Shown here: piece after piece, positions 8,370 through 15,266 of the stretch
Layout of the letters: the number at the start of each line of letters is the position of its first letter
How positions within the stretch are numbered: the stretch's first letter is position 1
Assembly: GCF_026342405.1 (NCBI RefSeq)
Contig: NZ_JAPEMU010000001.1
Span: forward strand, 7,068,001 to 7,132,000
From: Kitasatospora sp. NBC_00240
GTDB lineage: Bacteria > Actinomycetota > Actinomycetes > Streptomycetales > Streptomycetaceae
Length of the DNA stretch: 64,000 nt
Direction of reading: 5' to 3'
Notes under the pieces: generated by a model
What the model was told of the DNA's origin: nothing
Databases searched by the model: none
Seen by the model: the letters and a program-made list of their open reading frames with translations, nothing else
Position numbers and translations under genes: made by a program

Positions 8370-8797
8370 CAGATCGTCAGATCGTACGCGGCAAGCTGGC
8401 CGGAGCCTCCCCCTGGGAGGACGACTTCGGCTACTCGCGGGCGGTGGCGGCGGGCGACCAGGTGCTGGTGGCCGGCACCACCGCCTGGGTGAACGGGAAG
8501 ATCGAGCACGAGGGCGACCCGTACAACCAGACGCTCGCCGCTTTCGGCGTGGGCCTCGACGCCCTCGCCGCGTACGGTCTGACGGCGGACGACGTCGTCC
8601 GCACCCGGATGTACATCACGCACGTACGCGACGCCGACGAGGTGGGCCGGGCCCACAAGAAGCTCTTCGACGCCGCCCGCCCGGTCGCCACCATGGTCGT
8701 GGTCGAGGGCCTGATCGACTCCCGGATGATGGTCGAGATCGAGCTGGAGGCCTACCGCGCCGGGCTCGCAAGCACTTTGGAAGGCAAACAGCCGTGA
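8366..8797 (+). CDS. RidA/YjgF family protein
   Basis: A 143-residue RidA-like protein. RidA proteins hydrolyse reactive enamine/imine intermediates released by PLP enzymes. Family features are YSRAVAAGDQVLVAGTTAW, YNQTLAAFGVGLDALAAYGLT, VVRTRMYITHVRD and the C-terminal VEIELEAYR. The canonical catalytic Arg position lies in the VRTRMYI strand. It is sandwiched between priA and hisF with 4-bp overlaps at both ends, so it should be made in step with the his enzymes. The annotated start is the ATG within the priA stop; the open frame extends upstream but only as a shadow of priA. Confidence 0.9.
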   Translation: MTDRQIVRGKLAGASPWEDDFGYSRAVAAGDQVLVAGTTAWVNGKIEHEGDPYNQTLAAFGVGLDALAAYGLTADDVVRTRMYITHVRDADEVGRAHKKLFDAARPVATMVVVEGLIDSRMMVEIELEAYRAGLASTLEGKQP

Positions 8798-9573
8798 CCC
8801 TCGCAGTACGTGTGATCCCCTGCCTGGACGTCGACGCGGGCCGGGTGGTCAAGGGCGTCAACTTCCAGAACCTGCGCGACGCCGGTGACCCGGTCGAGAT
8901 GGCCAAGCTCTACGACGCCGAGGGCGCCGACGAGCTGACCTTCCTCGACATCACCGCCTCCTCCGGCTCCCGGGAGACCACCTACGACGTGGTGCGCCGC
9001 ACCGCCGAGCAGGTCTTCATCCCGCTGACCGTCGGCGGCGGCATCCGCGCCGTCGAGGACGTCGACAAGCTGCTGCGGGCCGGCGCCGACAAGATCGGTG
9101 TCAACACCGCCGCGATCGCCCGTCCCGAGCTGATCCGCGAGATCGCGCAGCGCTTCGGCCGCCAGGTGCTGGTGCTGTCGGTGGACGCCCGCCGCTGCCC
9201 CGAGGGCACCGAGACCGCCTCCGGCTACGAGGTCACCACCCACGGCGGCCGCCGCGGCACCGGCCTGGACGCCGTCGAGTGGGCCGGCCGGGCCGCCGAG
9301 CTGGGCGCCGGCGAGATCCTGCTCAACTCGATGGACGCCGACGGCACCAAGGACGGCTACGACCTGGAGATGATCCGGGCCGTCCGCAAGACCGTCTCCA
9401 TCCCGGTGATCGCCTCCGGCGGCGCCGGGAAGCTCGCCGACTTCGCCCCCGCCGTGGAGGCCGGCGCCGACGCGGTGCTCGCCGCCAGCGTCTTCCACTT
9501 CGGCGACCTGCGGATCGGCCAGGTCAAGGACGCGCTGCGGGAAGCCGGGCACCCCGTCCGCCAGGCGAACTGA
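8794..9573 (+). CDS. hisF: Imidazole glycerol phosphate synthase, cyclase subunit
   Basis: A 259-residue (beta/alpha)8 barrel, the synthase half of the HisH-HisF complex. It makes imidazole-glycerol phosphate plus AICAR from PRFAR and ammonia. Diagnostic segments are VIPCLDVDAGRVVKGVNF with the catalytic Asp, LTVGGGIRAVEDV, SVDARR, NSMDADGTKDGYD with the second catalytic Asp, and VIASGGAGKLADF. The GTG start overlaps the RidA stop by 4 bp. It is the last gene of the operon and is followed by a very strong hairpin. Confidence 0.97.
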   Translation: MTLAVRVIPCLDVDAGRVVKGVNFQNLRDAGDPVEMAKLYDAEGADELTFLDITASSGSRETTYDVVRRTAEQVFIPLTVGGGIRAVEDVDKLLRAGADKIGVNTAAIARPELIREIAQRFGRQVLVLSVDARRCPEGTETASGYEVTTHGGRRGTGLDAVEWAGRAAELGAGEILLNSMDADGTKDGYDLEMIRAVRKTVSIPVIASGGAGKLADFAPAVEAGADAVLAASVFHFGDLRIGQVKDALREAGHPVRQAN

Positions 9574-9611
9574 CCACGAGCGCCGTGGGCAGCCGTCAGG
9601 CTTGATCACGG

Positions 9612-9667
9612 CGAAGGCCTCCGGTGCGGTGCGGCGTCTCGACGCCGCACCGCACCGGAGGCCTTCG
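9612..9667 (+). terminator. 27-bp perfect hairpin ending the his operon
   Basis: Arms at 9612-9638 and 9641-9667 are perfectly complementary over 27 bp with only two bases between them, so the physical loop will open a few pairs. It begins 38 bp after the hisF stop. There is no U-tract. It is one of the longest perfect stems in the window. Confidence 0.85.
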
Positions 9668-9871
9668 TGTTCCGCCGCGATGCCCGGCGCCGGCCGGGGT
9701 GCTGCGGAGGCGTTCGTGCCCGCGGGCGGTGCGCAGGCGCCAGGCCCTGCCCCTGGCCTGCGCCTTCCTGGTGTTCCGTCAGTTTCCTTGCGGAGTCGGC
9801 CGATCATGGTTTGAATGCTGTGCGTCGCGCCGCCCGGGGGTCGACGCCGCGCGCGGCCGCCCTCTCCTGAT

Positions 9872-9891
9872 GATGTGACGCGGGTCACATC
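9872..9891. promoter_or_regulatory. 8-bp inverted repeat upstream of the ECF41 promoter
   Basis: GATGTGAC-gcgg-GTCACATC is a perfect 8-bp dyad ending 7 bp before the predicted -35 of the flavoprotein/sigma operon. The spacing suits a regulator site. Its half-site shares GTCAC with the neighbouring -35 element. The rest of the 9574-9977 gap contains the his terminator and otherwise no gene that I can support. Confidence 0.45.
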
Positions 9892-9898
9892 GGCTCCA

Positions 9899-9926
9899 TG
9901 TCACGAACGGGAGGGCAGCTTGCGTC
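9899..9926 (+). promoter_or_regulatory. Predicted ECF41-type autoregulated promoter
   Basis: TGTCACG (9899-9905), a 17-bp spacer, then CGTC (9923-9926). This matches the bipartite TGTCACA / CGTC consensus described for ECF41 sigma factors. It lies about 50 bp upstream of the operon that encodes such a factor, so positive autoregulation is expected. Confidence 0.65.
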
Positions 9927-9977
9927 TGGTGGTCGTCCGCACAACGGGAACGACCGGTACGAGGAGACGGCAGAGCG

Positions 9978-11168
9978 ATGAACGCGACAGCACAGCAGCA
10001 CGAGGTCCTGGTCCTGGGCGCGGGGTACGCCGGGCTCTCCGCCGCGATCCAGCTCGCGGCCCGCAGCCGGAAGCGGGGAGACCTGCGGGTGACCCTGGTC
10101 AACCCCTACGACACCTTCACCGAGCGGCTCCGCCTGCACATGACCGCCACCGGCCAGGAGACGGCCGAGATGAACATCCCGGAGCTGCTGGACGGCACCG
10201 GCGCCGGCTTCGTCCGCGGCTGGGTCACCGCCGTGGACGCCGACGCGAAGACCGTCCGGATCGACGACGACCAGGTCCTGCGCTACGACACCCTGGTCTA
10301 CGGCCTGGGCAGCGTCGCCGACACCGCCGCCGTCCCCGGCGTGGAGGACCACGCCTACACCCTCGACAGCCCGGAGGACGCCGCCCTCCTCGCCGAACGG
10401 CTGACCCGGCTCGACGGCGGGACGGTCGTGGTCGGCGGCAGCGGACTGACCGGCGTCGAGGCCGCCGCGGAGATCGCCGAGCGGCACCCGCGGCTCCAGG
10501 TGGTGCTGCTGGGCCGGCAGGAGCCGGGCGCGACCATGCACCCCAAGGCCAAGGCACACCTGGATGCGGCGCTCGCCCGGCTCGGTGTGCGGGTGTGCAG
10601 CGGCGTCGAGGTGGTCAAGGTGCTGCCGGACGGCGTCGAGCTCGCGGACGGCACCGGCATCCCGGCGGCCGCGGTGCTGTGGACCAGCGGTACCCGCGTC
10701 TCGCCGCTGGCCGCCGCCGCCGGCCTGACCGTCGACGAGCGCGGCCGGGTGGTCACCGACAGCACACTGCGCTCGGTCTCCCACCCGGACGTCCACGCCG
10801 TGGGCGACGCGGCGGCGATCCGTCAGGGCTACGGCGTGATGCACGGGACCTGCCAGAGCGGCATGCCCACCGGCGTGCACGCGGCCCTGTCGATCCTGCG
10901 GATCCTGGCCGGCAAGGAGCCCAGGCCCTTCCGCTTCGGCTACTACCACACGCCCGTCAGCCTGGGCCGGGGCGACGCCGTCGTGCAGTTCACCCGCCCC
11001 GACGACAGCCCGCGCCGGATCGTGCTGACCGGCAAGCGGGCCGCGAAGTACAAGGAGACGGTCTCCGCCGCGCCGTGGGCGACCTTCGCCCGTATGAAGA
11101 AGATGCCCGCCTCGGGCGCCCTCTGGCCGCACGGCGGCCGCTACACCCGGATCAGGAGCGCCAAGTGA
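9978..11168 (+). CDS. FAD-dependent NAD(P)H oxidoreductase (NDH-2-like)
   Basis: A 396-residue pyridine-nucleotide-disulfide-type flavoprotein. The FAD-binding GxGxxG is in VLVLGAGYAGLSAAIQLAA at the N terminus. The NAD(P)-binding GxGxxG-like motif is in VVVGGSGLTGVEAAAEIA. The FAD-contacting VHAVGDAAAI is near residue 270. No CxxC redox pair is present, so it resembles NDH-2 or AIF-like dehydrogenases rather than disulfide reductases. It overlaps the ECF41 sigma gene by 4 bp. ECF41 factors are known to sit beside carboxymuconolactone decarboxylase, oxidoreductase or epimerase (COE) genes, and this is the oxidoreductase version. Its substrate is unknown. Confidence 0.85.
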   Translation: MNATAQQHEVLVLGAGYAGLSAAIQLAARSRKRGDLRVTLVNPYDTFTERLRLHMTATGQETAEMNIPELLDGTGAGFVRGWVTAVDADAKTVRIDDDQVLRYDTLVYGLGSVADTAAVPGVEDHAYTLDSPEDAALLAERLTRLDGGTVVVGGSGLTGVEAAAEIAERHPRLQVVLLGRQEPGATMHPKAKAHLDAALARLGVRVCSGVEVVKVLPDGVELADGTGIPAAAVLWTSGTRVSPLAAAAGLTVDERGRVVTDSTLRSVSHPDVHAVGDAAAIRQGYGVMHGTCQSGMPTGVHAALSILRILAGKEPRPFRFGYYHTPVSLGRGDAVVQFTRPDDSPRRIVLTGKRAAKYKETVSAAPWATFARMKKMPASGALWPHGGRYTRIRSAK

Positions 11169-12082
11169 CCCAGCCGCAGCAGGACGGCCCCGACCAGCTC
11201 GCCTTCCAGCAGTACCGCACCCTGCTCTTCTCGGTCGCCTACCGCATCCTCGGCAGCGCCGCCGACGCCGAGGACGTGGTCCAGGACGCCTGGCTCAAGT
11301 GGTCGTCGGCCGACCGGGCCCAGGTCGCCGACCCGAAGGCCTACCTGACCCGGATCATCTCCAACCTGGCGATGGAGCGGCTGCGCTCCACCCGCCACCA
11401 GCGCGAGACGTACGTCGGGCCGTGGCTGCCCGAGCCGATCCTCACCGGCCCGGACACCGCCGACGGCGTCGCCGCGGCGGACTCGGTCTCGACGGCCCTG
11501 CTGGTGGTCCTGGAGATGCTGAGCCCCCTGGAGCGGGCGGTCTTCGTGCTGAAGGAGGTCTTCGCCTTCAGCTACGGGGAGATCGCGGAGGCGGTGGAAC
11601 GCTCCGAGCCGGCCGTCCGGCAGGCCGCGCACCGCGCCCGCGAGCACGTCCAGGCCCGCCGGCCCCGTTTCACCGCGGACCGTACCCGCCAGCGGGACGT
11701 CACCGAGCGCTTCTTCGCCGCGGCGACGGGCGGCGACATCAACACCCTGATGGAGCTGCTCTCCCCGGACGTGACGCTGTGGACCGACGGCGGCGGCAAG
11801 GTCCGCCAGGCCCTCAAGCCGGTCGTCGGCCTGGAGACCGTGGCCCGCTGGTTCGCCGCGCTCGGCACCGTGACCTACCAGGGCATCGAGCCCGGGCAGA
11901 TGCGGGCCGAGCTCACCTGGATCAACGGCGGCCCGGGCGTGGTCTTCCGCGGCCCGGACCGCGTGGTCGCCACGCTGACCTTCGACTTCGATCCGGAAGG
12001 CCGGATCTCGACCATCCACAACGTGGCCAACCCGGACAAGCTGCACGCCGTCGACGGCGGCACCCGGATCGAACTCTCCTGA
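11165..12082 (+). CDS. ECF41-family RNA polymerase sigma factor with fused SnoaL-like domain (SigJ-like)
   Basis: A 305-residue ECF sigma factor. Region 2 (FQQYRTLLFSVAYRILGSAADAEDVVQDAWLKW) and region 4 (MLSPLERAVFVLKEVFAFSYGEIAEAV) are followed by a C-terminal SnoaL/NTF2-like extension of about 130 residues. The three ECF41 signatures are present: WLPEP after region 2, DGGGK in the extension, and NPDKL near the end. In ECF41 the fused domain replaces an anti-sigma factor and both restrains and activates the protein. Its GTG overlaps the stop of the oxidoreductase gene. It is likely autoregulated from the promoter at 9899. The inducing signal cannot be read from the sequence. Confidence 0.93.
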   Translation: MTQPQQDGPDQLAFQQYRTLLFSVAYRILGSAADAEDVVQDAWLKWSSADRAQVADPKAYLTRIISNLAMERLRSTRHQRETYVGPWLPEPILTGPDTADGVAAADSVSTALLVVLEMLSPLERAVFVLKEVFAFSYGEIAEAVERSEPAVRQAAHRAREHVQARRPRFTADRTRQRDVTERFFAAATGGDINTLMELLSPDVTLWTDGGGKVRQALKPVVGLETVARWFAALGTVTYQGIEPGQMRAELTWINGGPGVVFRGPDRVVATLTFDFDPEGRISTIHNVANPDKLHAVDGGTRIELS

Positions 12083-12121
12083 GCCCCGATCGTTGCGGAC
12101 GCCGTCCGCGATCCGCGGCAG

Positions 12122-12164
12122 CGCCCGGGCCCGCTGCCCCAGCAGCTCGGCCCGGGCCCGGGCG
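12122..12164. terminator. Bidirectional hairpin terminator
   Basis: Perfect 12-bp inverted repeat (cgcccgggcccg / cgggcccgggcg, arms 12122-12133 and 12153-12164, 19-nt loop) in the convergent gap between the sigma factor gene and the next minus-strand gene. Confidence 0.6.
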
Positions 12165-12217
12165 GCAGGGGTGCGGCAGGCCGTGGCCGTCCGGTGGGGA
12201 ATGCCGGGGTCGATCGC

Positions 12218-12703
12218 TCAGCCGAACTGCAGGATCGCCGCCGAACCCGCGCGGGCCGCGCCGTCGAAGAACGCGACCAGCGTCGCGTAGTGCACCCGCA
12301 GATACTCCAGCTCGCCCTCCGGGTCGACCTGCCAGACGTCGGGATACACCTCCCGCTCCGCCATCCGCGCCGGGTCGTAGTGCTCGGCGAGGCGCTCCCA
12401 CGGCAGCTCCCGCAACCTCTCGGCGGTCCGCCGCACGTCCTCGACGGTCCAGCCGCTGAGGCTCTCGTCGTCGATGGGGTAGCCGCCCATGTCCAGCTCG
12501 ACGGTCGCGTCCGCCGCGTCCAGCAGGAACTGGATGCCGGCCCAGGCCTTGTCCAGGTACCCGTCGAAGGCCTCCGGCTCGATGTCCTCGTCCCCGTCGT
12601 GGTCGTAGTAGGCGTCGAGGAACTCCTCGGCCCAGGCCGGGTCCTCGGTGGCCCGGGCCAGCTCCTCCGGCGTCAAGGGTGTGAACGACATGACCGTGCC
12701 CAT
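12218..12703 (-). CDS. YfbM/DUF1877-like protein
   Basis: A 161-residue acidic soluble protein. It begins MGTVMSFTPLTPEELARATEDPAWA and contains LDKAWAGIQFLLDAAD followed by YPIDDESLSGWTVEDVRRTAERL and a C-terminal YLRVHYATLVAFFDGAARAG segment. This is the recognisable pattern of DUF1877 (E. coli YfbM-like) proteins, whose function is unknown. I chose the ATG at 12703 because a GGGGGG ribosome site precedes it with good spacing. The frame is open far upstream but that part only shadows the neighbouring gene. It is the last of three consecutive minus-strand genes. Confidence 0.82.
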   Translation of the reverse strand: MGTVMSFTPLTPEELARATEDPAWAEEFLDAYYDHDGDEDIEPEAFDGYLDKAWAGIQFLLDAADATVELDMGGYPIDDESLSGWTVEDVRRTAERLRELPWERLAEHYDPARMAEREVYPDVWQVDPEGELEYLRVHYATLVAFFDGAARAGSAAILQFG

Positions 12704-12813
12704 GGAAAGCCCCCCGCGATCGAGACCGGCGCACCGGGAGGTGCACCGGCGGACGAGTGTGGCACGGTGCTCCGACAGTGCCTCACGGGCCGGGGCGGGG
12801 CGGCATGAGGTGG

Positions 12814-13473
12814 TCAGCGGCAGCCGCCGACCGCGCCGGGCGGCAGCGGAAGTGTCTTCGCCAGGGCCTCCACCGCCTCCTCCGAACCCTCCACCTCGAC
12901 CTCGGCGCGGGCCCCGCGGCCGCCCGCGAAAAGCACCAGCTCGCCCGGCTCGCCGATCACTTCGACGTAGTCGCCGCCGGTCGGGCCGACCTCGATCCGG
13001 CCCTGGCCGACCGAGCGCAGCCCCAACCGCACCGGCGACCGCGGGGCCGCCTCCAGCCGGGCCACCATCGGCAGCCGGCGCCATAGCGCCGCGGACATCG
13101 CGGGGGAGACCTCGCGCGGCTCCCACGACCCGGCCCGGCGGACGTCCTCCGCGTGCACGAAGTACTCGACGGTGTTGGCCGCCTCGTCGGCCCCCGGCAG
13201 CGCGAACGGTGACAGCCGCGGCGGCCCGGCCCGGAAGGCCCCCACCAGCTCCTCGTACGGCCGCCGCGCCAGGCCCGCCTGGACCCGGGCCGTCCAGCCG
13301 GCCAGGACCCGCAGCCGGATGCCCGCCACCGCGTCCATCCGCCGCTCGCGCAGCACCAGGTGGGCAGCGAGGTCCCGGGTGGTCCAGCCGGCGCACAGCG
13401 TCGGCGCGTCCGGGCCGGCCGACGTCAGCAGCTCGGCCAGGCGCAGGCGTTCGGTACGGGCGTGGTTCGACAT
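12814..13473 (-). CDS. TIGR03085-type protein (maleylpyruvate isomerase/DinB-like fold)
   Basis: A 219-residue protein with the N-terminal pattern SNHARTERLRLAELL, then LCAGWTTRDLAAHLVLRERRMDA, and in the middle NTVEYFVHAEDVRRAGSWEPR. The three conserved His-containing segments fit the metal site of the mycothiol-dependent maleylpyruvate isomerase/DinB superfamily and the actinobacterial TIGR03085 subgroup. The substrate is unknown; a mycothiol-linked role is only suggested by the superfamily. The ATG at 13473 matches the conserved MSNHAR start. An in-frame GTG nine bases upstream is less likely. Confidence 0.82.
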   Translation of the reverse strand: MSNHARTERLRLAELLTSAGPDAPTLCAGWTTRDLAAHLVLRERRMDAVAGIRLRVLAGWTARVQAGLARRPYEELVGAFRAGPPRLSPFALPGADEAANTVEYFVHAEDVRRAGSWEPREVSPAMSAALWRRLPMVARLEAAPRSPVRLGLRSVGQGRIEVGPTGGDYVEVIGEPGELVLFAGGRGARAEVEVEGSEEAVEALAKTLPLPPGAVGGCR

Positions 13474-13558
13474 GGCGCTCACCCTACGCCGGGGTGGCCG
13501 GCGCCGGAGGGGCCGTGCCAGGTCCGCCCGCGGCGACGCCGTCAGGGCCGGCGGCCCG

Positions 13559-14125
13559 TCACCGCAGGTGCCCCGTCAGTTTGGTGCCGCCCTGCTTGCT
13601 GCTGGCGGCCAGCGTGCAGGTGCCGTCCCGCATGCCCTGCTGGTAGTAGGCCAGGTACGGCCCCAGCGGGAACCCGTAGTACGGCCCGCCGCCGCCCTGG
13701 CGCTGCTCCGCCGCGTCCACCGCCGCCGCGCAGGCCTCCCGAAGCGCCCGGCCGATCTGGCTGTCGCTGGTCAGGCCCTCCGGCAGCAGGATCGTGGCGA
13801 TCGACTCGGCGTCGTGCGATCCCTCGCAGGGCCGCGCCTCGGACTTGGTGATCACCTTGCTCAGCTGCGGGTGGTCCAGGCAGGTGCCGACCGGGAAGAA
13901 CGGGTACGGCAGCACCTTGGCCGGGGTGGGAGTGGGGGTCGGCGTCGGGGTGGGCGTGGCGACCGTGGGGGAGGGGGCCGGCGGCGGCAGCGCCACCGGC
14001 CGGTGCTCGGGCCACAGCAGCACGGTGGCGACCACCCCGAGCAGCAGCACCAGGACGGCGGCGACGGCGAGGACCAGGCCCCGGGGCGGTCGGGAGGCGG
14101 CGGCGGGCGGCGGCTCGGTGCTCAT
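13559..14125 (-). CDS. Single-pass membrane protein with extracytoplasmic Cys-containing domain
   Basis: A 188-residue protein. A short Pro-rich cytoplasmic tail is followed by a membrane helix (LVLAVAAVLVLLLGVVATVLLW, about residues 17-38), then a striking run of Pro-Thr repeats (TPTPTPTPTPTP), then an extracellular domain. That domain contains GTCLDHPQL, RPCEGSHDAESIATILLP, ALREACAAAV and DGTCTLAAS, so four cysteines could pair. The PCEGSHDAE segment recalls the septum-formation-type extracellular domains of actinobacteria. The function is unknown. The Pro-Thr run looks like a cell-wall-spanning linker. Confidence 0.75.
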   Translation of the reverse strand: MSTEPPPAAASRPPRGLVLAVAAVLVLLLGVVATVLLWPEHRPVALPPPAPSPTVATPTPTPTPTPTPAKVLPYPFFPVGTCLDHPQLSKVITKSEARPCEGSHDAESIATILLPEGLTSDSQIGRALREACAAAVDAAEQRQGGGGPYYGFPLGPYLAYYQQGMRDGTCTLAASSKQGGTKLTGHLR

Positions 14126-14280
14126 GCCCCGAGAATGGCCCACCGGACCACCTCCCGGCAGGCGGTTCGCACAAATCGTCCGTTCCGGCGGCCCGCCGCG
14201 GGAGCATGATTCGCCCGTACCGGCGGCCCCGGGCGGTGGCATAGGCTGGCCGCGGCACGGCACGTTCCCAGGAGTTGTGG

Positions 14281-14751
14281 ATGCGCGTCGGAATCACCGG
14301 GTACCAAGGGCTTTCGGGCATCACCGAAATGCTCGTACGCGGCGACCTCTGGAAGCTGGTCACCACCTTCGGCCCGTACGAACTGGTCGGTGTCAGCTGT
14401 GCGGGAGAAGGGCCGGAGAGCTGGTTCGCGCAGTGCGTGCTGGACCACGGCGGCAAGCTGGAGGTGATCGTCCCCGGCGGGGGCTCGGTCTTCGCGACGG
14501 TCGGCGACAGCCACCGCAGCACCCGGCTGCGGCTGATGAACGAGGCCAACGCCGTCCACCGGCTGGCCCCGGTCGCGCACGGCGGGCTCGGGGACGACAC
14601 CGCCACCGCCCTGGTCGGCATGGTCGACGAGGTGATCGCGGTCTGGGACGGCGCGCCCGGGACCGGGCCCGCGCGGGTCGCGGCGCTGGCCCGGCGGGCC
14701 GGCCTCTACGTCCACGAGATCTGGCCCGCGGGCTGCGAGCCGCCCGCCTGA
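14281..14751 (+). CDS. Conserved Rossmann-like hypothetical protein
   Basis: A 156-residue cytoplasmic protein starting MRVGITGYQGLSGITEMLVRG. It has a glycine-rich first strand-loop, a central GPESWFAQCVLDHGGKLEVIVPGG strand, then LMNEANAVHRL and an alpha/beta C-terminal half ending YVHEIWPAG. The layout suggests a nucleotide-binding alpha/beta fold of SLOG or lysine-decarboxylase-like type, but the usual PGGxGT motif is absent. I chose the ATG at 14281 because an AGGAG site lies 6 bp upstream. A TAGGCT -10-like element lies at 14242-14247. It is divergent from the membrane protein at 13559-14125. Confidence 0.65.
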   Translation: MRVGITGYQGLSGITEMLVRGDLWKLVTTFGPYELVGVSCAGEGPESWFAQCVLDHGGKLEVIVPGGGSVFATVGDSHRSTRLRLMNEANAVHRLAPVAHGGLGDDTATALVGMVDEVIAVWDGAPGTGPARVAALARRAGLYVHEIWPAGCEPPA

Positions 14752-14809
14752 CCCACCGTCCGGGCGGCCGTCCGAGCGGTGCTGCCGAGGGCTCCGGCAG
14801 GCGGGCTGA

Positions 14810-14815
14810 CAGAAT
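14810..14815 (+). promoter_or_regulatory. -10-like element suggesting leaderless hisI
   Basis: CAGAAT at 14810-14815 is followed by exactly seven bases and the hisI ATG at 14823. No Shine-Dalgarno site is present. The geometry matches hisD and several other genes in this window, so transcription may start at the ATG. Confidence 0.4.
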
Positions 14816-14822
14816 GGGACCC

Positions 14823-15197
14823 ATGTCCACCACACCCGCCGCCCCCGGCAGCACCGCCCTGGCCACCGACATCGCCGCCCGCCTCAAGCGCACCGCCGAC
14901 GGCCTGCTGCCGGCCGTCGCGCAGCAGTACGACACCGGCGAGGTGCTGATGCTCGGGTGGATGGACGACGAGGCGCTGCACCGCACCCTCACCACCGGCC
15001 GCTGCACCTACTGGAGCCGCAGCCGGAGCGAGTACTGGGTCAAGGGCGACACCTCCGGACACGTCCAGCACGTCCGGTCGGTCGCCCTCGACTGCGACGG
15101 CGACACCCTGCTGGTCAAGGTCGACCAGGTCGGCGCGGCCTGCCACACCGGCGAGCGGACCTGCTTCGACGCCGACGTGCTGCCGGTCACTCGCTAA
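14823..15197 (+). CDS. hisI: Phosphoribosyl-AMP cyclohydrolase
   Basis: A monofunctional HisI of 124 residues that opens the adenine ring of PR-AMP in the third step of histidine synthesis. It lacks the HisE part. Motifs are VLMLGWMDDEAL, GRCTYWSRSRSEYWVKGDTSG, the metal-binding VALDCDGDTLLVKV aspartates, and GAACHTGERTCF with the catalytic and zinc cysteines. It is separated from the main his operon and lies beside trpE, as is common in streptomycetes. The upstream open frame is spurious; the ATG at 14823 gives the family N terminus. Confidence 0.95.
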   Translation: MSTTPAAPGSTALATDIAARLKRTADGLLPAVAQQYDTGEVLMLGWMDDEALHRTLTTGRCTYWSRSRSEYWVKGDTSGHVQHVRSVALDCDGDTLLVKVDQVGAACHTGERTCFDADVLPVTR

Positions 15198-15202
15198 CCT
15201 TT

Positions 15203-15230
15203 CCGCAGTCCGCAGTCCGCAGTCCGCAGT
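15203..15230. repeat. Four tandem copies of a 7-bp repeat upstream of trpE
   Basis: Four perfect copies of CCGCAGT (15203-15230) follow the hisI stop directly and precede trpE. I looked for a Trp-codon leader peptide here and found none: the 69-bp gap has no run of TGG codons. Confidence 0.85.
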
Positions 15231-15266
15231 CGGTCGCCGGTACCCGGCGGCCCGCAAGCCCCCGCC

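Noticed and set aside
15198..15266. Trp attenuator leader peptide before trpE
   Set aside because: No short frame with consecutive Trp codons exists in the gap; only heptad repeats are present.
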